This document shows positions 25,906-37,635 of a DNA stretch of 64,000 nt, one piece after another; the first letter of the stretch is position 1, and every line of letters starts with the position of its first letter. Origin of the DNA: Nemopilema nomurai (Eukaryota; Cnidaria; Scyphozoa; Rhizostomeae; Rhizostomatidae); the NCBI GenBank assembly GCA_003864495.1, contig ML133411.1:891237-955236 (forward strand). The letters run 5' to 3'. The notes beneath the pieces were generated by a model. The model made no database searches. It was given only the letters and a program-made list of their open reading frames with translations, and was not told the DNA's origin. The translations under genes and the position numbers were made by a program.

Positions 25906-26346
25906 GCCTGAGACTAAAATTTGGCCTTTTTTGGCCTGTTTTCTCGAATATATCGAAATTATTTTGTTTACTTTGTTTTTGGCCTTTGAACAGTTTTATT
26001 CAAACAGTGTATTCTCGCAGTTTCATGATATGGGCTTTGTATTGTTAGTGTGATGTAATTCATAACTTGCCACTTAACATAACGTTAAGCTGTGAATAAC
26101 CAGGTACAGGGGTCACTGCGCCATAAATATTCAGTTGACATTCACGAGTTGGTTTTCTACAATAACAGGATGTCTCGATGTGAGGCATAACAAAACATCG
26201 GCTTTTTTATCGGATATACCACCTCCAACAAGCCTTGCGGACCCTAAAAACTTGATTCATATAACCCTAAACATCAGAAACCTTTCATTAGGATTCACGT
26301 GATTGCAAGACTCACTGCTCTGTTAAGTTTCAATTCGATTTCAATA

Positions 26347-27874
26347 ATGAGTTTGAGCAAGGAACCCAAAGGTACTAAGTGGAAATGCTACTACGAAAGT
26401 GCTCGAAAGTATAAGCCGCAATGGCAAAGAAAGCATCCTTGGGTAACAAAAGCTGTGGATGGAACAGATGAAGCATACTGCTCTTTATGTAACGTCAATG
26501 TTAACCCAAAGCTTTGTCATCTTCAACAACACGAGGCTTCTACTAAACATTAAAAAAGCTTCCACTGCAGTTTCTTCCAACAGAAAAACTGTTACTCTTT
26601 TGAAGAAAGATGATGAGGTCCTGAAGAAGATCGAGCTTGAGCTTGCTGTTGCTATAACGTGTCATTGTGCAATTCGGGCAGTTGACCATTTAGGTGAAAT
26701 AATTGTGAAACACGGAGATAAGAGCAAACTGGGAGAACTGAATCTTCATCGAACAAAATGCAGCCAATTAATCAAACGCGTAATCTCTCCTGCCCTATAC
26801 GACGAGTTACGTAGCGATGTTTCTGGCAAGAAATTCTCCGTTCTCATAGATGAGTCAACAGATGTATCGTGCAAGAAATATTTGTGTGTAACAGTGCGAT
26901 ATTTCAGTGAAAAGCAAGAGAAAATTTGCACAGCATTTATCAGTTTCGTTTTCCTCGTAAGCGCCACTGGGGAAGATATATACAATGCCTTAAAACTAAG
27001 TCTTGAAGATGCTGGATTGTATTGGCTTGGCATGCGATAGAGCATCTTTAATGGTCGGAAAGCATGACTCTGTTTATTCCAGGATGAAGATAGTGTCTCC
27101 AAATTGCATCCTTATGAAATGTATCTGCCATTCACTCGCCCTATGCATAAACATGCTTTCGAAAAACTCCCTGCTAATCTTGGATTTTTGCTGAGCGAGA
27201 TTCCAAAATGGTTTTCAAAAAGCACACTAAGACGTGAAGCATACAAAGATCTCTTCAAGATCATCAATGGCGATGATGAAACCGTGAAAGTAAGTGGCAC
27301 CTTTCAGAAGAATTCCACAACAAGATGGCTTGTCAGAGGCAAATTGCTGTACAGCATCTTAGTAAGTTGGGAAGAGCTAAAAACCTACTTCTCAATTGCC
27401 GAAATAGAAGCTGATGCTTCTAGAAGATACAAAGCACGTTTAATTGCAGAAATGATGAAGGACAATATGAATAAATTGTATTTTCACTTCGTTACACCCA
27501 TAGTAAACGAATTTGAAAGGATAAATGCATTTTTCCAAGTAACAGACCTAGATCCAGACTGTATGATTAAGGAACTGAATTTGTTCCATAACAGCCTGAC
27601 CAGTCGAGTTTATCTCCGTGATGGCAGCCACGTAGCATCAGATAAAGTTGGTTATGGTGCTAAGTACATATTTGAACGCAACGAAATGATGGGGAGGAAG
27701 CAACTTACTGCTCAACAAGGAAGGGAAATTGATGCAAGATGCCATCACTTGTTACTGGAGGCTGCAGCTCAAGTAGCAAAGCGCTTACCAGATTCCAATG
27801 CGATTTTTCAATCCATTGCATATCTTAGCCTCTCGAGTGTACTCAGTCAAGTGGAATGTATGCCATTGGCAAAG
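26347..27874 (+). pseudogene. hAT-family transposase, frameshifted
   Basis: ATG 26347 opens a BED-like zinc-finger segment (AYCSLCNVNVNP ... LQQHEASTKH). Later blocks give the RNase H-like core typical of DUF4371/ZBED-related hAT transposases: SVLIDESTDVS, then MVGKHDSVYSRM, CICHSLAL, KNSTTRWLVRGKLL, and a C-terminal dimerisation-like region. Frame changes near 26548, 27020 and 27170 break the protein into four open frames. hAT elements move by cut and paste and make 8-bp duplications. I could not find the ends of this copy. The right end appears to be cut by the ISL2EU sequence at about 27.88 kb. Confidence 0.75.
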
Positions 27875-27878
27875 TGAA

Positions 27879-29102
27879 AAAACAAGTTGCACTGAATCTG
27901 AAGCGGAAGCCATCGCTACAGAAATTACAGAGCAAAAGGACCAGGAAATTGTAAGTGCACCTTCCACTTCATTTCAACCAGATAATGAGGCAGTTCAAGG
28001 GGACCATGTTTATTTGCGTTCGGAAGAGAGAGGCCATTGTGAAGCATGTATAGATAAAAGCACAGTGATTCGCTCACTTTCAAAGAAATTTGCAGCTCTC
28101 ACAAAAGAAAACAAAAAACTTAAAATGATGGGTCAAAAGCCAGTAGGGAGTAGGCAGCCTTTCGGTGTTCATGACATAAAAACAGATAAGAAAATGAATT
28201 TTTATACTGGACTGCCAACAATCCTTATCTTCAATGCTATTTTTTCAATGTTGCGACCATATCTTCCAAAGTTGAAGTACTGGCGTGGTCGAAGGACAGC
28301 AGACAAGGGCAAGAGGAGATTTATTTCTTCACCAATGAAGCGACTATCCAACAAAAATGAGTTTTTGAAGGTGCTAATGCGGCTTAGGCTTGGGTTGCTT
28401 AATGAAGATGTTGCTGATCGTTTTGGTGTTTCCTCGGCAATAGCCTCAAACACATTTGCAACTTGGATCAAGCTGCTTAGAAAACTTCTAGGACATTGTA
28501 TGGTTGCATGGCTTCCAAGGGAAACTATACAAGAGCACATGCCCAATGTTTTCAAGAAAGCTGGACATTCAAAAGTTCGTGCAATTATTGACTGCTAAGA
28601 AATCTTCATTGAGAGACCTAAATCCCTTTTTGCACAAGCCATCACCTGGTCAGACTACAAGAGTCATAACACAGTCAAGTTTTTAGTTGGGATATCTCCA
28701 ACTGGGTATATAACATTTTTTTCTGACTGTTATGGTGGAAAAGCCAGTGATAAATTCATTTGCAAAGATAGTGGTTTCTTTGACCTGCTGGAGCCTTCTG
28801 ATGAAATCATGGCAGACAGAGGTTTTCAGATAAGAGAAGACCCTTTATTAAGACACTGCTCTCTAAGTGTTCCACCAGGTGCAAGGATGAAAGCTCAAAT
28901 GACAAGAACTGAATGTGAAACAACAAAGGACATAGCAAACTTGAGGATTCATGTAGAGCGTGCTATAAATCGCTTGAAAACATTTAGAATTTTGAGGTCA
29001 AACTTGCCAATTACCATGCTTCAACATGCAGATGACATCATTTTTACATGTGCAGCCTTGTGCAATTTAAAACGGCCATTGATAAACTGGAAAACGAAAT
29101 GA
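27879..29102 (+). pseudogene. ISL2EU-type DDE transposase, one internal stop
   Basis: One frame runs to 29102 except for a TAA at 28596-28598. It encodes a charged coiled-coil-like segment (FAALTKENKKLK), the HTH_Tnp_4 helix-turn-helix (LRLGLLNEDVADRFGVSSA), then a DDE_Tnp_4 nuclease core. The first Asp is in AIIDC immediately before the stop, the second in IMADRGF, and the Glu in HVERAINRLK. ISL2EU elements normally also carry a THAP-type DNA-binding N-terminus, missing here because the frame runs back into hAT sequence. The YqaJ partner lies convergently at 29866-31398. The stop lies right beside a catalytic residue, so the copy should be dead unless the stop is read through. Confidence 0.75.
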
Positions 29103-29865
29103 CTCTGATTCCTTTACAATAACATTAACATTCAATAACCATTCATTTTTTTGAGAAAATTATTATATTCATAATACTACTTTGAAATTTACTTGGAGCT
29201 GTCCTCTTCTATACACTAAATAGCATGCACAGCTCTACTTATATGGTATCAAGAACTTTCTGACAGACCAGTAAATGGTAATTTTCATTACTTTGGGATT
29301 TATATAGAGTAAAAAAATTGAAAGGTAATGCAAAAAGACATCCAGATAGATACTTTTATAAGCTCTAAGTACCACATTGTTATTAATTAAGTTTTCCCCA
29401 CATCCCTTTTTCTTTTCACAATCCTATTCCAAGTAAATATGTTCCAGATCAAAGAACATGTTAAAAGTTTGCTAAGTGTATTTTGCAACTTTCCCTTCAA
29501 GTTGTTCTATAAATAATGCCTATGTTAAAAATAATCTATTGTCTATTATTGTCTTCTATTAACCTAGCTATTGTCTTCAGTTTTGTTCTGTTTGTTTTTC
29601 GATTTAAATTAAATGAAAAATTTAATATGTCCAACTTTTTTTTCCAGGATCATTCTGCTCCTATTATTAATGCTCGCATTTTTCTGACTTCCTTTACTCA
29701 AAAAGAGGTATTTTTCAATCAAAAATAAAGATTGACTTTCAAAATCACCAGAAATCAAATCATCTATTTATCACTGTTATCTTTTTCCAGAAAAATGTTA
29801 ATAGAAAATGACAAATTCTCTACAATTAATCACAGAGAATGTTTAGAAGAAAATGTTAGCAACTT
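29103..29865. other. Spacer between the convergent ISL2EU genes
   Basis: AT-rich DNA without a gene. It probably holds the 3' untranslated ends of both flanking ISL2EU genes. No clear polyadenylation pair was assigned. Confidence 0.5.
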
Positions 29866-31398
29866 TCAACCATAGAATGACTTAATATAATAGTTATTGT
29901 AAAAGTCAATGAGTAGTTGCTCTACTTCATTCCAGAAATCACATGCAAATTTGATCTCCTCAATGAAGTACCCATGTGAAGTCCAAACAAAAAAGTAACA
30001 TCTCTTCAAACCAGTAACTGCCATCTGGGTTTGACAATGAGAGAAGTATTTGTGATTTTGTTTCAATTTTAGCATTCCATCCTCTCTCTGTAGGTATGGC
30101 AAATTTACATTTATGTCTTAAGGTGAAGTATGACTTATGGAAATGGGGCATTTGACTTCCAAGCATGCTTTTCCACAACAAGAGCATGTTATTAATCTAT
30201 CTGGACTTGCTCCAATAAATGGATGTTTCTGGTACAGGAATAAACCACACTCTTCTATTTTGACATCATTGTGCACGGTTTTAAGATGTTCTTTGGAATA
30301 AAGACCATGAATTGATATGCGCAAGCCCAGAATACTTCACTTTTCCCATTCTGGTCACTACTTCATGACATTTTGATGCTGTGATAACATACTTTCGGTA
30401 TATATGCCAATTTTTGTTATCATTTTGCCCCTTTGTCAGATTTTCAATATTCTCAATATTTTCAAGAGTCATGCTCTCTGAAATATTCTGGAAAAAGCTT
30501 CTGGCATTTTTTGATACCATCAAAACATCATCAATGCTTACGATATTGTCTGGCTTTGGTGCCAATGACACAATTACATCTTCTATAGCATTAATCTTTG
30601 GCTTTGGGACAATTCTCAGGGACTCTTCTTGGGTTCAATTGTGGCACGGTTTGGTAACCACTCACAGGGCATGGCAGTGCAGGCAAGATTTGCAAGACCA
30701 AGTCTGATGGCAGCCTCAACTCTAAACAGAACAGCAGCAACATGGTTGCATGTCTGGGACATCCCAGCCATGCAAGTGCAATGAGCACTCTTGACTTTAG
30801 CAGATTTTTTCTCTACACATAGCCACAGCTTGTGTGCTGGATCATTAAGTCTTTCGGAGGGAAGACAGTCAGACTTTAAAAGACAGTAGTTGCAGCTTTC
30901 ATCAATTCGATGGTAACTGATAGGACCAAGCCAACCATTTGTAAAATATGAATAGGCCTTTGAGCTTTTATAGTCATTTAAGTTTTCAGCTCTAACTTCA
31001 CTGGGATTTATCATAAAAAAATTGAAAGTATCTGGGTACAAAATGTTAGGCCAAAAACGAATGCCTTCTTCCTCCGTTAACCAGCCATCCAAATGAAACG
31101 GATCTGGGATAACGTAGTCTTTAAAGACAAGTTTCCTCATGTACTCGTCCTGCATCTCTTGCTCAATCTCCTCCGCTGTTTTGATTGGCTTTACGTCGTT
31201 CTCTGACGTAGCAAAGACTCTTGCCACCAGTTCTTCCTTCCTCCCTAAACTTTTCAGTCCCCTACGCCTTAAATACGATTTCAGCTCCTCGACTTTAATT
31301 TTCTTTACCATGTCAAAATCCATTTTACCGAGAAAGCTAAGTCGCGAACGTTCAACGATTGATGTGTTTCCTTGCAACAGGCCGTTTTTTACCCCCAC
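29866..31398 (-). pseudogene. SAP/SWIM/YqaJ nuclease protein of ISL2EU, frameshifted
   Basis: The first frame (31398-30616) has a SAP DNA-binding motif (KIKVEELKSYLRRRGLKSL) and a SWIM zinc finger (HCTCMAGMSQTCNHVAAVLF). Later frames carry the YqaJ/lambda-exonuclease core: GLAHINSW, IGASPDRLI, CLEVKCP and QTQMAVTG, in the order of the PD-(D/E)XK fold. ISL2EU elements encode such a nuclease next to the transposase, and convergent orientation fits. Frame changes near 30600, 30300, 30150 and 30050 disrupt the copy. The methionine at 31326 (MDFDMVKK), just before the SAP domain, is an alternative start. Confidence 0.75.
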
Positions 31399-31455
31399 TA
31401 AACTAGGTCTCAGACTCTGCGCGCAAATTTAATCATAATGGCTGCCGCTTAAGTC

Positions 31456-31689
31456 GAATAGGTGTATACCAATGATATCCCTGAACAAGAATGGGAAGAC
31501 ATAAAAACGGATGAAATACGAAAATCTCTCAATAAGTCTCATAAGTGGAAATCCCTAGGAATCGATAAAGTCTCAAACTTCTGGCTTGATGCTTTACACT
31601 CAGCGCATTCAAAATTGGCATTAAACTTTAACAAATTAATGGCGGACCAAGCGAACACACCCGGGTGGTTTTGCCTAGGCACAACTTAA
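31456..31689 (+). pseudogene. LINE reverse transcriptase fragment
   Basis: The open frame includes DIPEQEWEDIK and KWKSLGIDKV, similar to the PGIDK-type motif 0/1 region just before the fingers of non-LTR reverse transcriptases. It breaks off after about 75 codons. It may belong to the same family as the 42.8-44.1 kb fragment, which carries the later RT motifs. Confidence 0.55.
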
Positions 31690-31729
31690 CTTCTCACAAA
31701 GAATAACGAATTTCGGTGGTAGAATTAAA

Positions 31730-32210
31730 CGAATGGTTGAATTAAACGAATGGTAGAATTGGCATGCACTTGGTCCGGGTACACAAACGCATGGCAATTT
31801 TGGTTATGCAAAAACGTACCTAAGCACTTTGGTTATGCAAAAACGTACCTAAGCACTTAAAGAAGCGGTAACCAAAACAAATGGTAAAATTAGGATGCAT
31901 TTTCGGTCCGGGTACACAAACGCATGACTATTTTGGTTATGCAAAAACGTAACAAAGGACTTAAACAATAGGTAACCGAAACGAATGGTAGAATTTAGCA
32001 TGCATTTCGGTCCGGGTATACAAACGCATGGCAATTTTGGCTATGCAAAAACGTACCCAAGCACTTAAAAAAGAGGTAACCAAAAAGAATGGTAGAATGA
32101 GCATGCATTTCGGTCAGGGTACACAAACGTATGGCAATTTTGGTTATGCAAAAACGCACCCAAGCACTTAAAGAAGAGGTAACCAAAAAGAATGGTAGAA
32201 TTGAGCCTCT
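31730..32210. repeat. Tandem repeat, unit about 104 bp, about 4.5 copies
   Basis: The motif GGTCCGGGTACACAAACGCA recurs at about 31772, 31905, 32009 and 32112. Spacings are 133, 104 and 103 bp. The longer first interval contains a 29-bp internal duplication (TTTGGTTATGCAAAAACGTA and on). Each unit also has GGTAACC and AATGGTAGAATT. Minisatellite-like; no coding. Confidence 0.85.
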
Positions 32211-32420
32211 CTCTTTGAACTGCACTAAACTAAAAAAAACTAGTTTGTTTACGAAAAAGCTTAGTTGCAGACATAAATTCAATTTGGCGCATGGACCCAG
32301 GTCATAATAAAAGGATAGTGAAGAAAATCTAGAAAAACTCGATTCAAAAGGTAGTAAATATGTGATTTATAAAACATCAGCAGATAATATGAAAAATCAA
32401 AAAGTAAATTCAGATTTTAA

Positions 32421-32860
32421 TTAAAACTCCCTCCCCTGAAAATTGTTGAATATCTGATGACAGGATCCTGTCACCGAAATATCAATCGAGCGTAAGCAAC
32501 TTTGCTTGACACAATAAAAATAATTTCGTGCACCTTGGTGCCATTTACCATCGCGCTTGAGATAGAATGGTTTGGAGCTGTAGTGTCTGATCAAAAATCT
32601 TTGTATTGCTTGCTGCTTTTCCTTGAAGTAAGCCTTGCATGCTTCACACCTTTTGGCTCTTGTTTTCTGGCCAACCTTCATCATAAGATATCTATATTTG
32701 ATTTTAATTTTGAAGCTTTGGGTGTTGCCAGGGCTTCTTGTGGAGATCCTAGAGGACTGGGGTTTTCAATTGCTTTTGCTACTGCATGCACGAGCTCCGA
32801 AATGCAAACAGCGCACTCAAAAAAATCGTTGTCTTGGAGTTTCGTCTCTCCTCTGCACTA
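32421..32860 (-). pseudogene. Cys-rich fragment downstream of the Ulp1 exons
   Basis: Two adjacent minus-strand frames look coding: one with FFECAVCISELVHAVAKAIE (32830-32690), one with KRCEACKAYFKEKQQAIQRF and GKWHQGARNYFYC (32650-32500). They join only by a frame change near 32685, where two stops occur. CxxC pairs suggest zinc binding. The position fits a C-terminal part of the Ulp1-type gene upstream (33163-34299), but no splice link is certain. Unidentified beyond that. Confidence 0.35.
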
Positions 32861-33162
32861 AGCATGGATCCAATTAGGGCATGACATACATTGTAGCTAG
32901 AAAAAAATGCGAGTTTCTCGTTCAAATTTGTTTTCTGATTTTTACAAAAATCTATTATGTGACGAATGAAGTGTAGTTAACGTTTGGTGGTCAAAATAGA
33001 TAGGCGATCAAAAGTATACTTTTTCCTGTTATTGTATCGTCGGGTAAGTACAGATGTAGATAATTCCCGTATTTCACTGTATATATTATATAATTCTCTT
33101 GTTGAACTGATAGCCTTGAATTTTAAAAAAAATTAAAGAAAATTGCCCAGTCAAGTACTTAC

Positions 33163-34299
33163 TGTAACATCATCACCTTCATAAAAAGAGCAAACGCTGC
33201 ACCAGCCATTTTCTCTGCCATCTGCAGTATGAAAAAAAAGGGTTGTGAAAGTTCTTTATATGAAGATCAATTAGGATACAGCCCCCCTGAAAAGCAGTCC
33301 ACTGGTCTGCAAGGGCTACAGTTTTAAATAAAAATGAAAAATTTCAAAAAATAAGCAACAGTTACAAATCTATAGAAAGTATTGTGCACATGTTCAAACA
33401 TTTGCTGATGTAGAATAACTGTATGGAAAAAATCTTCAACATTTTCACTTTCATATATTTTTGCAATTAAGTGAGAAATATCTCACCTGACGATGCAACA
33501 AGTAATTCTGCGATTTCTTTACGGCATCTTTCCAAGTCCGCAGTTTTATTTGCAATGTTTGCGTGTCCTTCAGCAATTATCTGTTCTGCAAACTGATAGC
33601 AATACAGATAAAATTATTTTTCCACGAATGAGTACCACAAACAGAAAATTAATTTTTTCAGACAGATAAAAACATACAGTCTTCTAAAATAAAGTGAAAA
33701 TTTATTGAGCTAAACTCGCCTAGACTAACAAGTACCTTTCAAATTTGCTATACTTCTTCTGTATCCTTAATACTACTTGATACAAACAGAAAACATACCT
33801 TCATTGTGTAGACACCGCAGTTAAATCCATCAGTTTGTTTTGGATGTGATAGCGTTACGTATCTCCACGCAATTGTCGGTGCGTTGAGATATGCCAGATT
33901 AATCTAAACAAACAATTACAGTAGAAATATAGTCATTTAGGCATAGAAAGAGCCTTATCAAATTCATTATACAGCAATTAAAAAATAAGCTATACAGTCA
34001 AATAAATAATATATGGGTATATTCTCTATACTTCCAGTTTTTCATGAGTGTTGCCACCTGACTTTGAAGCTCACCAAATGAATCAAGGAACAAACCGCTT
34101 TATCGTGAAAGGTTGGAATCGATGACCATCAAATGTGAACGAGACAACTTGCATGTAAAAAATTCAGGAAGACGGAACTGCGAATTTTTTCAGACGACTT
34201 ACAACTAGAGTCCAATGACATGATTTCATGTTGTATCCACCAACCACAAAGTCGTAATCCTCAATGTTTACCTTCAAGAAAACATCTGTGAGTGTATTT
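33163..34299 (-). CDS. Ulp1/SENP-type (C48) cysteine protease, four exons
   Basis: Exons 34299-34203, 33903-33799, 33592-33487 and 33221-33163 all have good AG/GT borders, and the frame is uninterrupted across all three introns. Exon 1 has VNIEDYDFVVGGYNMKSCHWTLV with the catalytic His-Trp. Exon 2 has KQTDGFNCGVYTMK with the catalytic Gln and Cys. Exons 3 and 4 give an amphipathic segment and WCSVC. This is the arrangement found at the C-terminus of KRBA2-like integrase/Ulp1 proteins in cnidarians, which links it to the integrase pieces at 38978-41935 on the same strand. Ulp1 proteases cleave SUMO or related conjugates; the substrate here is unknown. The linking exons are not visible and a Mutator-domain gene lies between. 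Confidence 0.7.
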
Positions 34300-34406
34300 C
34301 TGAAAAGCAACAAAAATATTCGAAACTCATTTATGTATTTTATTATTAATCTATTATTTTGAGAGGGGCCTAAATTTTCTCTAACAGGCTGAGCTTTCGT
34401 TGTCAA

Positions 34407-35424
34407 GGCTGAGAGTGTTTGTCATATTTTTCTATTTAAATTCACACGATGTAGTGATTGTAATCAAACAAAGGAAATCTTTTTTTTATGAGCCAGAGTA
34501 AACTAATCTCATTTTCATTCAAGCAATTCGTGTTTCTGATTGGCCTATTTCGGTCCACAACTGGGTATATTTATTTCCTAGCGTAGAGTTTTCGATCTAT
34601 GTTCTGACGTTTTATACCCTGAAGAGTGTTAGACGAAAAGCTTTAGTTTACTAAAATGTTTGCATTTTTCAAAGCCATTTTTAATTTTGGTACCACCAAA
34701 AGATTGTTTGCATTCTTATCTTCCTTAGCTTTTGCTTGTAGCACAGTCCACTGCAAATTTCGGACATGATGACCAAGATCTTTGTCTGTGAAAATTTACT
34801 TTATTATAAATTTTTGCTTCCCAGATAGATTTGCGAAACATGTCTAGTAGCAATTTTTAAGGACACTTTCTAGGCTGAAAACCAAAAAAATTTTGATAAA
34901 ATTTTTTTGTCGATTCCGTAGGCGAATTTATTATAGTTTCTCATACAGAACTTTTTGATGTAAAAAAATGCTACCCGCGGCGTATGCAGCCCCTTTTCTA
35001 CCCCCTACCTTCCCTTCATATCGATGAAAACAGCTCTTTTGGGGATCGTGTTGTTGCATGTTCGTCAACCATCAGTTTGTCTGCAACGCGACGGCCTATA
35101 GCATCAGCAAAGGTACCATTTTGATCCTCATCCTCACGTCAGTTTTGCCATTATCAAAATGCCTCATTTATTCCAAAAACCTTGCCGAAAGAGAGACTGA
35201 GATTGAACTAGCCTGTTTTCAATTGTTCTGTTGCTACAAACATAGTCTTAGCCATTCGATTGATTGACCAATCACAATTCGCTTGTTTCTATAGAGACAA
35301 GCTACTTTAATCCTTCACCAAAGCTGACGACCGTTTACTTTTCAGTTGATCGTTTAGTCTCAGACCAGATAATTGTTTCATAAATTTACGATAGTTTTTC
35401 GTATTTCTCCAACTGTGAGTTATT
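34407..35424. other. Region between divergent Ulp1 and Mutator-domain genes
   Basis: About 1 kb without a convincing coding exon. It may contain the promoter of the Mutator-domain gene, whose ATG is at 35425. I see no clear TATA box near 35390. Confidence 0.45.
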
Positions 35425-37635
35425 ATGAATCCTGGAGATAAACGGAAATTTGCGAGCGTGAAAAGAAGCAAGAAAAAGTTCCGAGGTCGACGGCCCGGTG
35501 AATCTATTGCTTCAACAAGTAAAGCACATGTTGATGTTGAGGAACGTGTCGAGGTAAGATATTTCGTTCATAATCTTCTCGATTTCCATTCCGAATATAT
35601 TTAGAATATTTTGAATATATTCTGTATCAAGTTTATTGGATGAAATTGCAAGTAGTGCATGTTGTCTGATAAACAACTCTTCTTCTCTAGGAAGAGGTCC
35701 AAGGTGCAAGTGCAAGAAAAGTGCAAATTGACCTTGATAGAAAAAGCCAGAATCATTCAGAAGGATTTCGATTGATAGATTTGTCAATTCTTCAGGGAAT
35801 TTTTGATATGTTATCTGTGTGTGGTCGGTGTAAAGCAGGAAATTATCAATCAAAGAAAACTTTGACCAAAAGATGGGCCTTCCTTCCCTGCTTACGATTG
35901 AATGCAATACTTTCTCTAATGTTACACAAACATACACCTCAGAAACCTGTGATAATTCAAGAGCCTTTATTGTCAATCACAGTGCTGTGCTTGCAATGGT
36001 GGATATTGGGGGTGGAAGAACTGCATTGCAAACTCTGTGTGCATGTTTGAATATGCCCACACCAATGACAGATTAAGCCTATAATACAACTTTAAAATCT
36101 GTCAAAAATGCACTTGAGGAAAAGGCCAGAGATTGTACAAGAAAAGCTGTTTCAGAAGAGAGGGAAAGTGCTGCGATTGCTGAGTGTAAAGCCATGTTTG
36201 ATGGCACTTGGCATAAGCGTGGCTTCTCCTCTTTATAAGGAGCAGTTACTTGTATTTCAGCAAAGACAGGGAAATGTCTTGACTTTGAAACTTTAAACAA
36301 AGTTTGTTATGGCTGTGCCAGGTGGAAAAAGAAGCCAGATAGCCACGAAAAAGATAAGTGGCTGGCAGGTCACACATGCCAAATTAACTATACTGGGTCA
36401 GCCCCAGCAAAGGAGCCAGAGGGGGTAAAAAGAATCTACCAAAGATCTGAATCCCAAAACCATCTCCAATACACTGGGTTCATAGGAGATGGTGATTCTA
36501 AATCTTACCCCTCCATTGCCAAGCTCAATCCTTATAATGGAAAGGATATAAAGAAATTTGAGTGTGTAGGACATATTCAAAAGCGGCTGGGTGGGGCACT
36601 TCGGAACCTGAAAAACAAGTATGGGAGTAGCAAACTGTCAGATGGGAAGACAATAGGAGGCTATGGTAGGCTAACAGCTGACAGAATTGATAAGCTACAA
36701 ACCTACTATGGCTTCTCTATTCGAAGACATAAAGAGGACTTGGAAGGCATGAAGAAAGACGCATTGGCAGGAATCTATCACACTGCCTCTACAGATGAGA
36801 AGCCCCAACACCAGTTTTGTCCTAAGGGCCAAGACACTTGGTGTAAATTCCACCAGGCTGCACAGAACGGTGAGACCTACCATCATGCAAAACCTTTGCC
36901 TGAGGCAGTCTTTGAGGTAGTGAAGCCTGTTTATGAAAGATTGACAGAGGATAAGCTCCTCAAAGGTTGCCTTGGGGGGTTCACACAGAATAGCCGTGAG
37001 TCCCTAAATCACCTTATTTGGGCAAGGTGTCCAAAGTCACTGGCCTCTGGAAGGAATCACTTGGATGCTGCATCTGCAGGTGCAGTCATTGTTTTTAATG
37101 AAGGAAAACAATCTCTTTGTGAAGTCTTCCAGAAATTAGGTATTTCTCCAGGACGGAATACACAAGAACATTTCCGTAAAACTGACAGGAAACGAGTAAA
37201 AGACAGCAACAGAAATGCCTCTGAAATCCAAAAAAAGATAAGAAAAGGAAGAAGAAGTTCAAGGAAAGCATAGGCGCCGACTTTTATTTTTCCCAGGGGG
37301 GGCTCAAAATTTAAATTTAAAAAAATTAAAAAAAGTTAAAAGGTAGATAAATTACCTGTCGCTTTAATAACGTAATACAACATATGTAGTATGTATAATA
37401 ACAAAACAAAACATTTTAATAAAGCAGATATAACATCATGGTCTACAGTATCATCAGTTCAATTCTTTGATTGATTTAAAACGAAGTTCCCAGGGGGGGC
37501 TGAGCCCCCCCATAGCAATTCCCAGGGGGGGCTCGAGCCCCCAAGCCCCCACGTAGTCGGCGCCTATGAAGGAAAGCATTGGAAGAGAGCAGCATCCAGC
37601 AAGAAGGAACAACCTATAGCCCTGGAGGGTTTTAG
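35425..37635 (+). pseudogene. Mutator-like transposase-domain protein, frameshifted and interrupted by a MITE
   Basis: Exon 1 (ATG 35425 to the GAG/GTAAGA donor near 35552) encodes a basic MNPGDKRKFASVKRSKKK start. Exon 2 follows CTTCTCTAG near 35692 and carries the conserved blocks of the metazoan Mutator-like domain family: CGRCKAGNY, VNHSAVLAMVDIGGGRTAL, AMFDGTWHKRGFSS, FIGDGDSKSYPS, CVGHIQKRLGGALRNL and GFTQNSRESLNHLIW. Asp/Asp/Glu-like positions fit a DDE-type core. Frame changes near 35870, 36080 and 36235 break it. A hAT-like MITE (37269-37568) supplies the stop at 37271; without MITE and duplication the frame would go on in phase to TAG 37633-37635. Confidence 0.7.
37269..37568. mobile_element. 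hAT-like MITE, copy C
   Basis: 300 bp with perfect CATAGGCGCCGACT-type inverted ends, flanked on both sides by the octamer AAGGAAAG (37261-37268 and 37569-37576). It is inserted near the 3' end of the Mutator-domain reading frame. Confidence 0.9.

Noticed and set aside
31730..32210. CRISPR-like array
   Set aside because: Units are long, imperfect and contiguous without unique spacers, in a eukaryotic genome.
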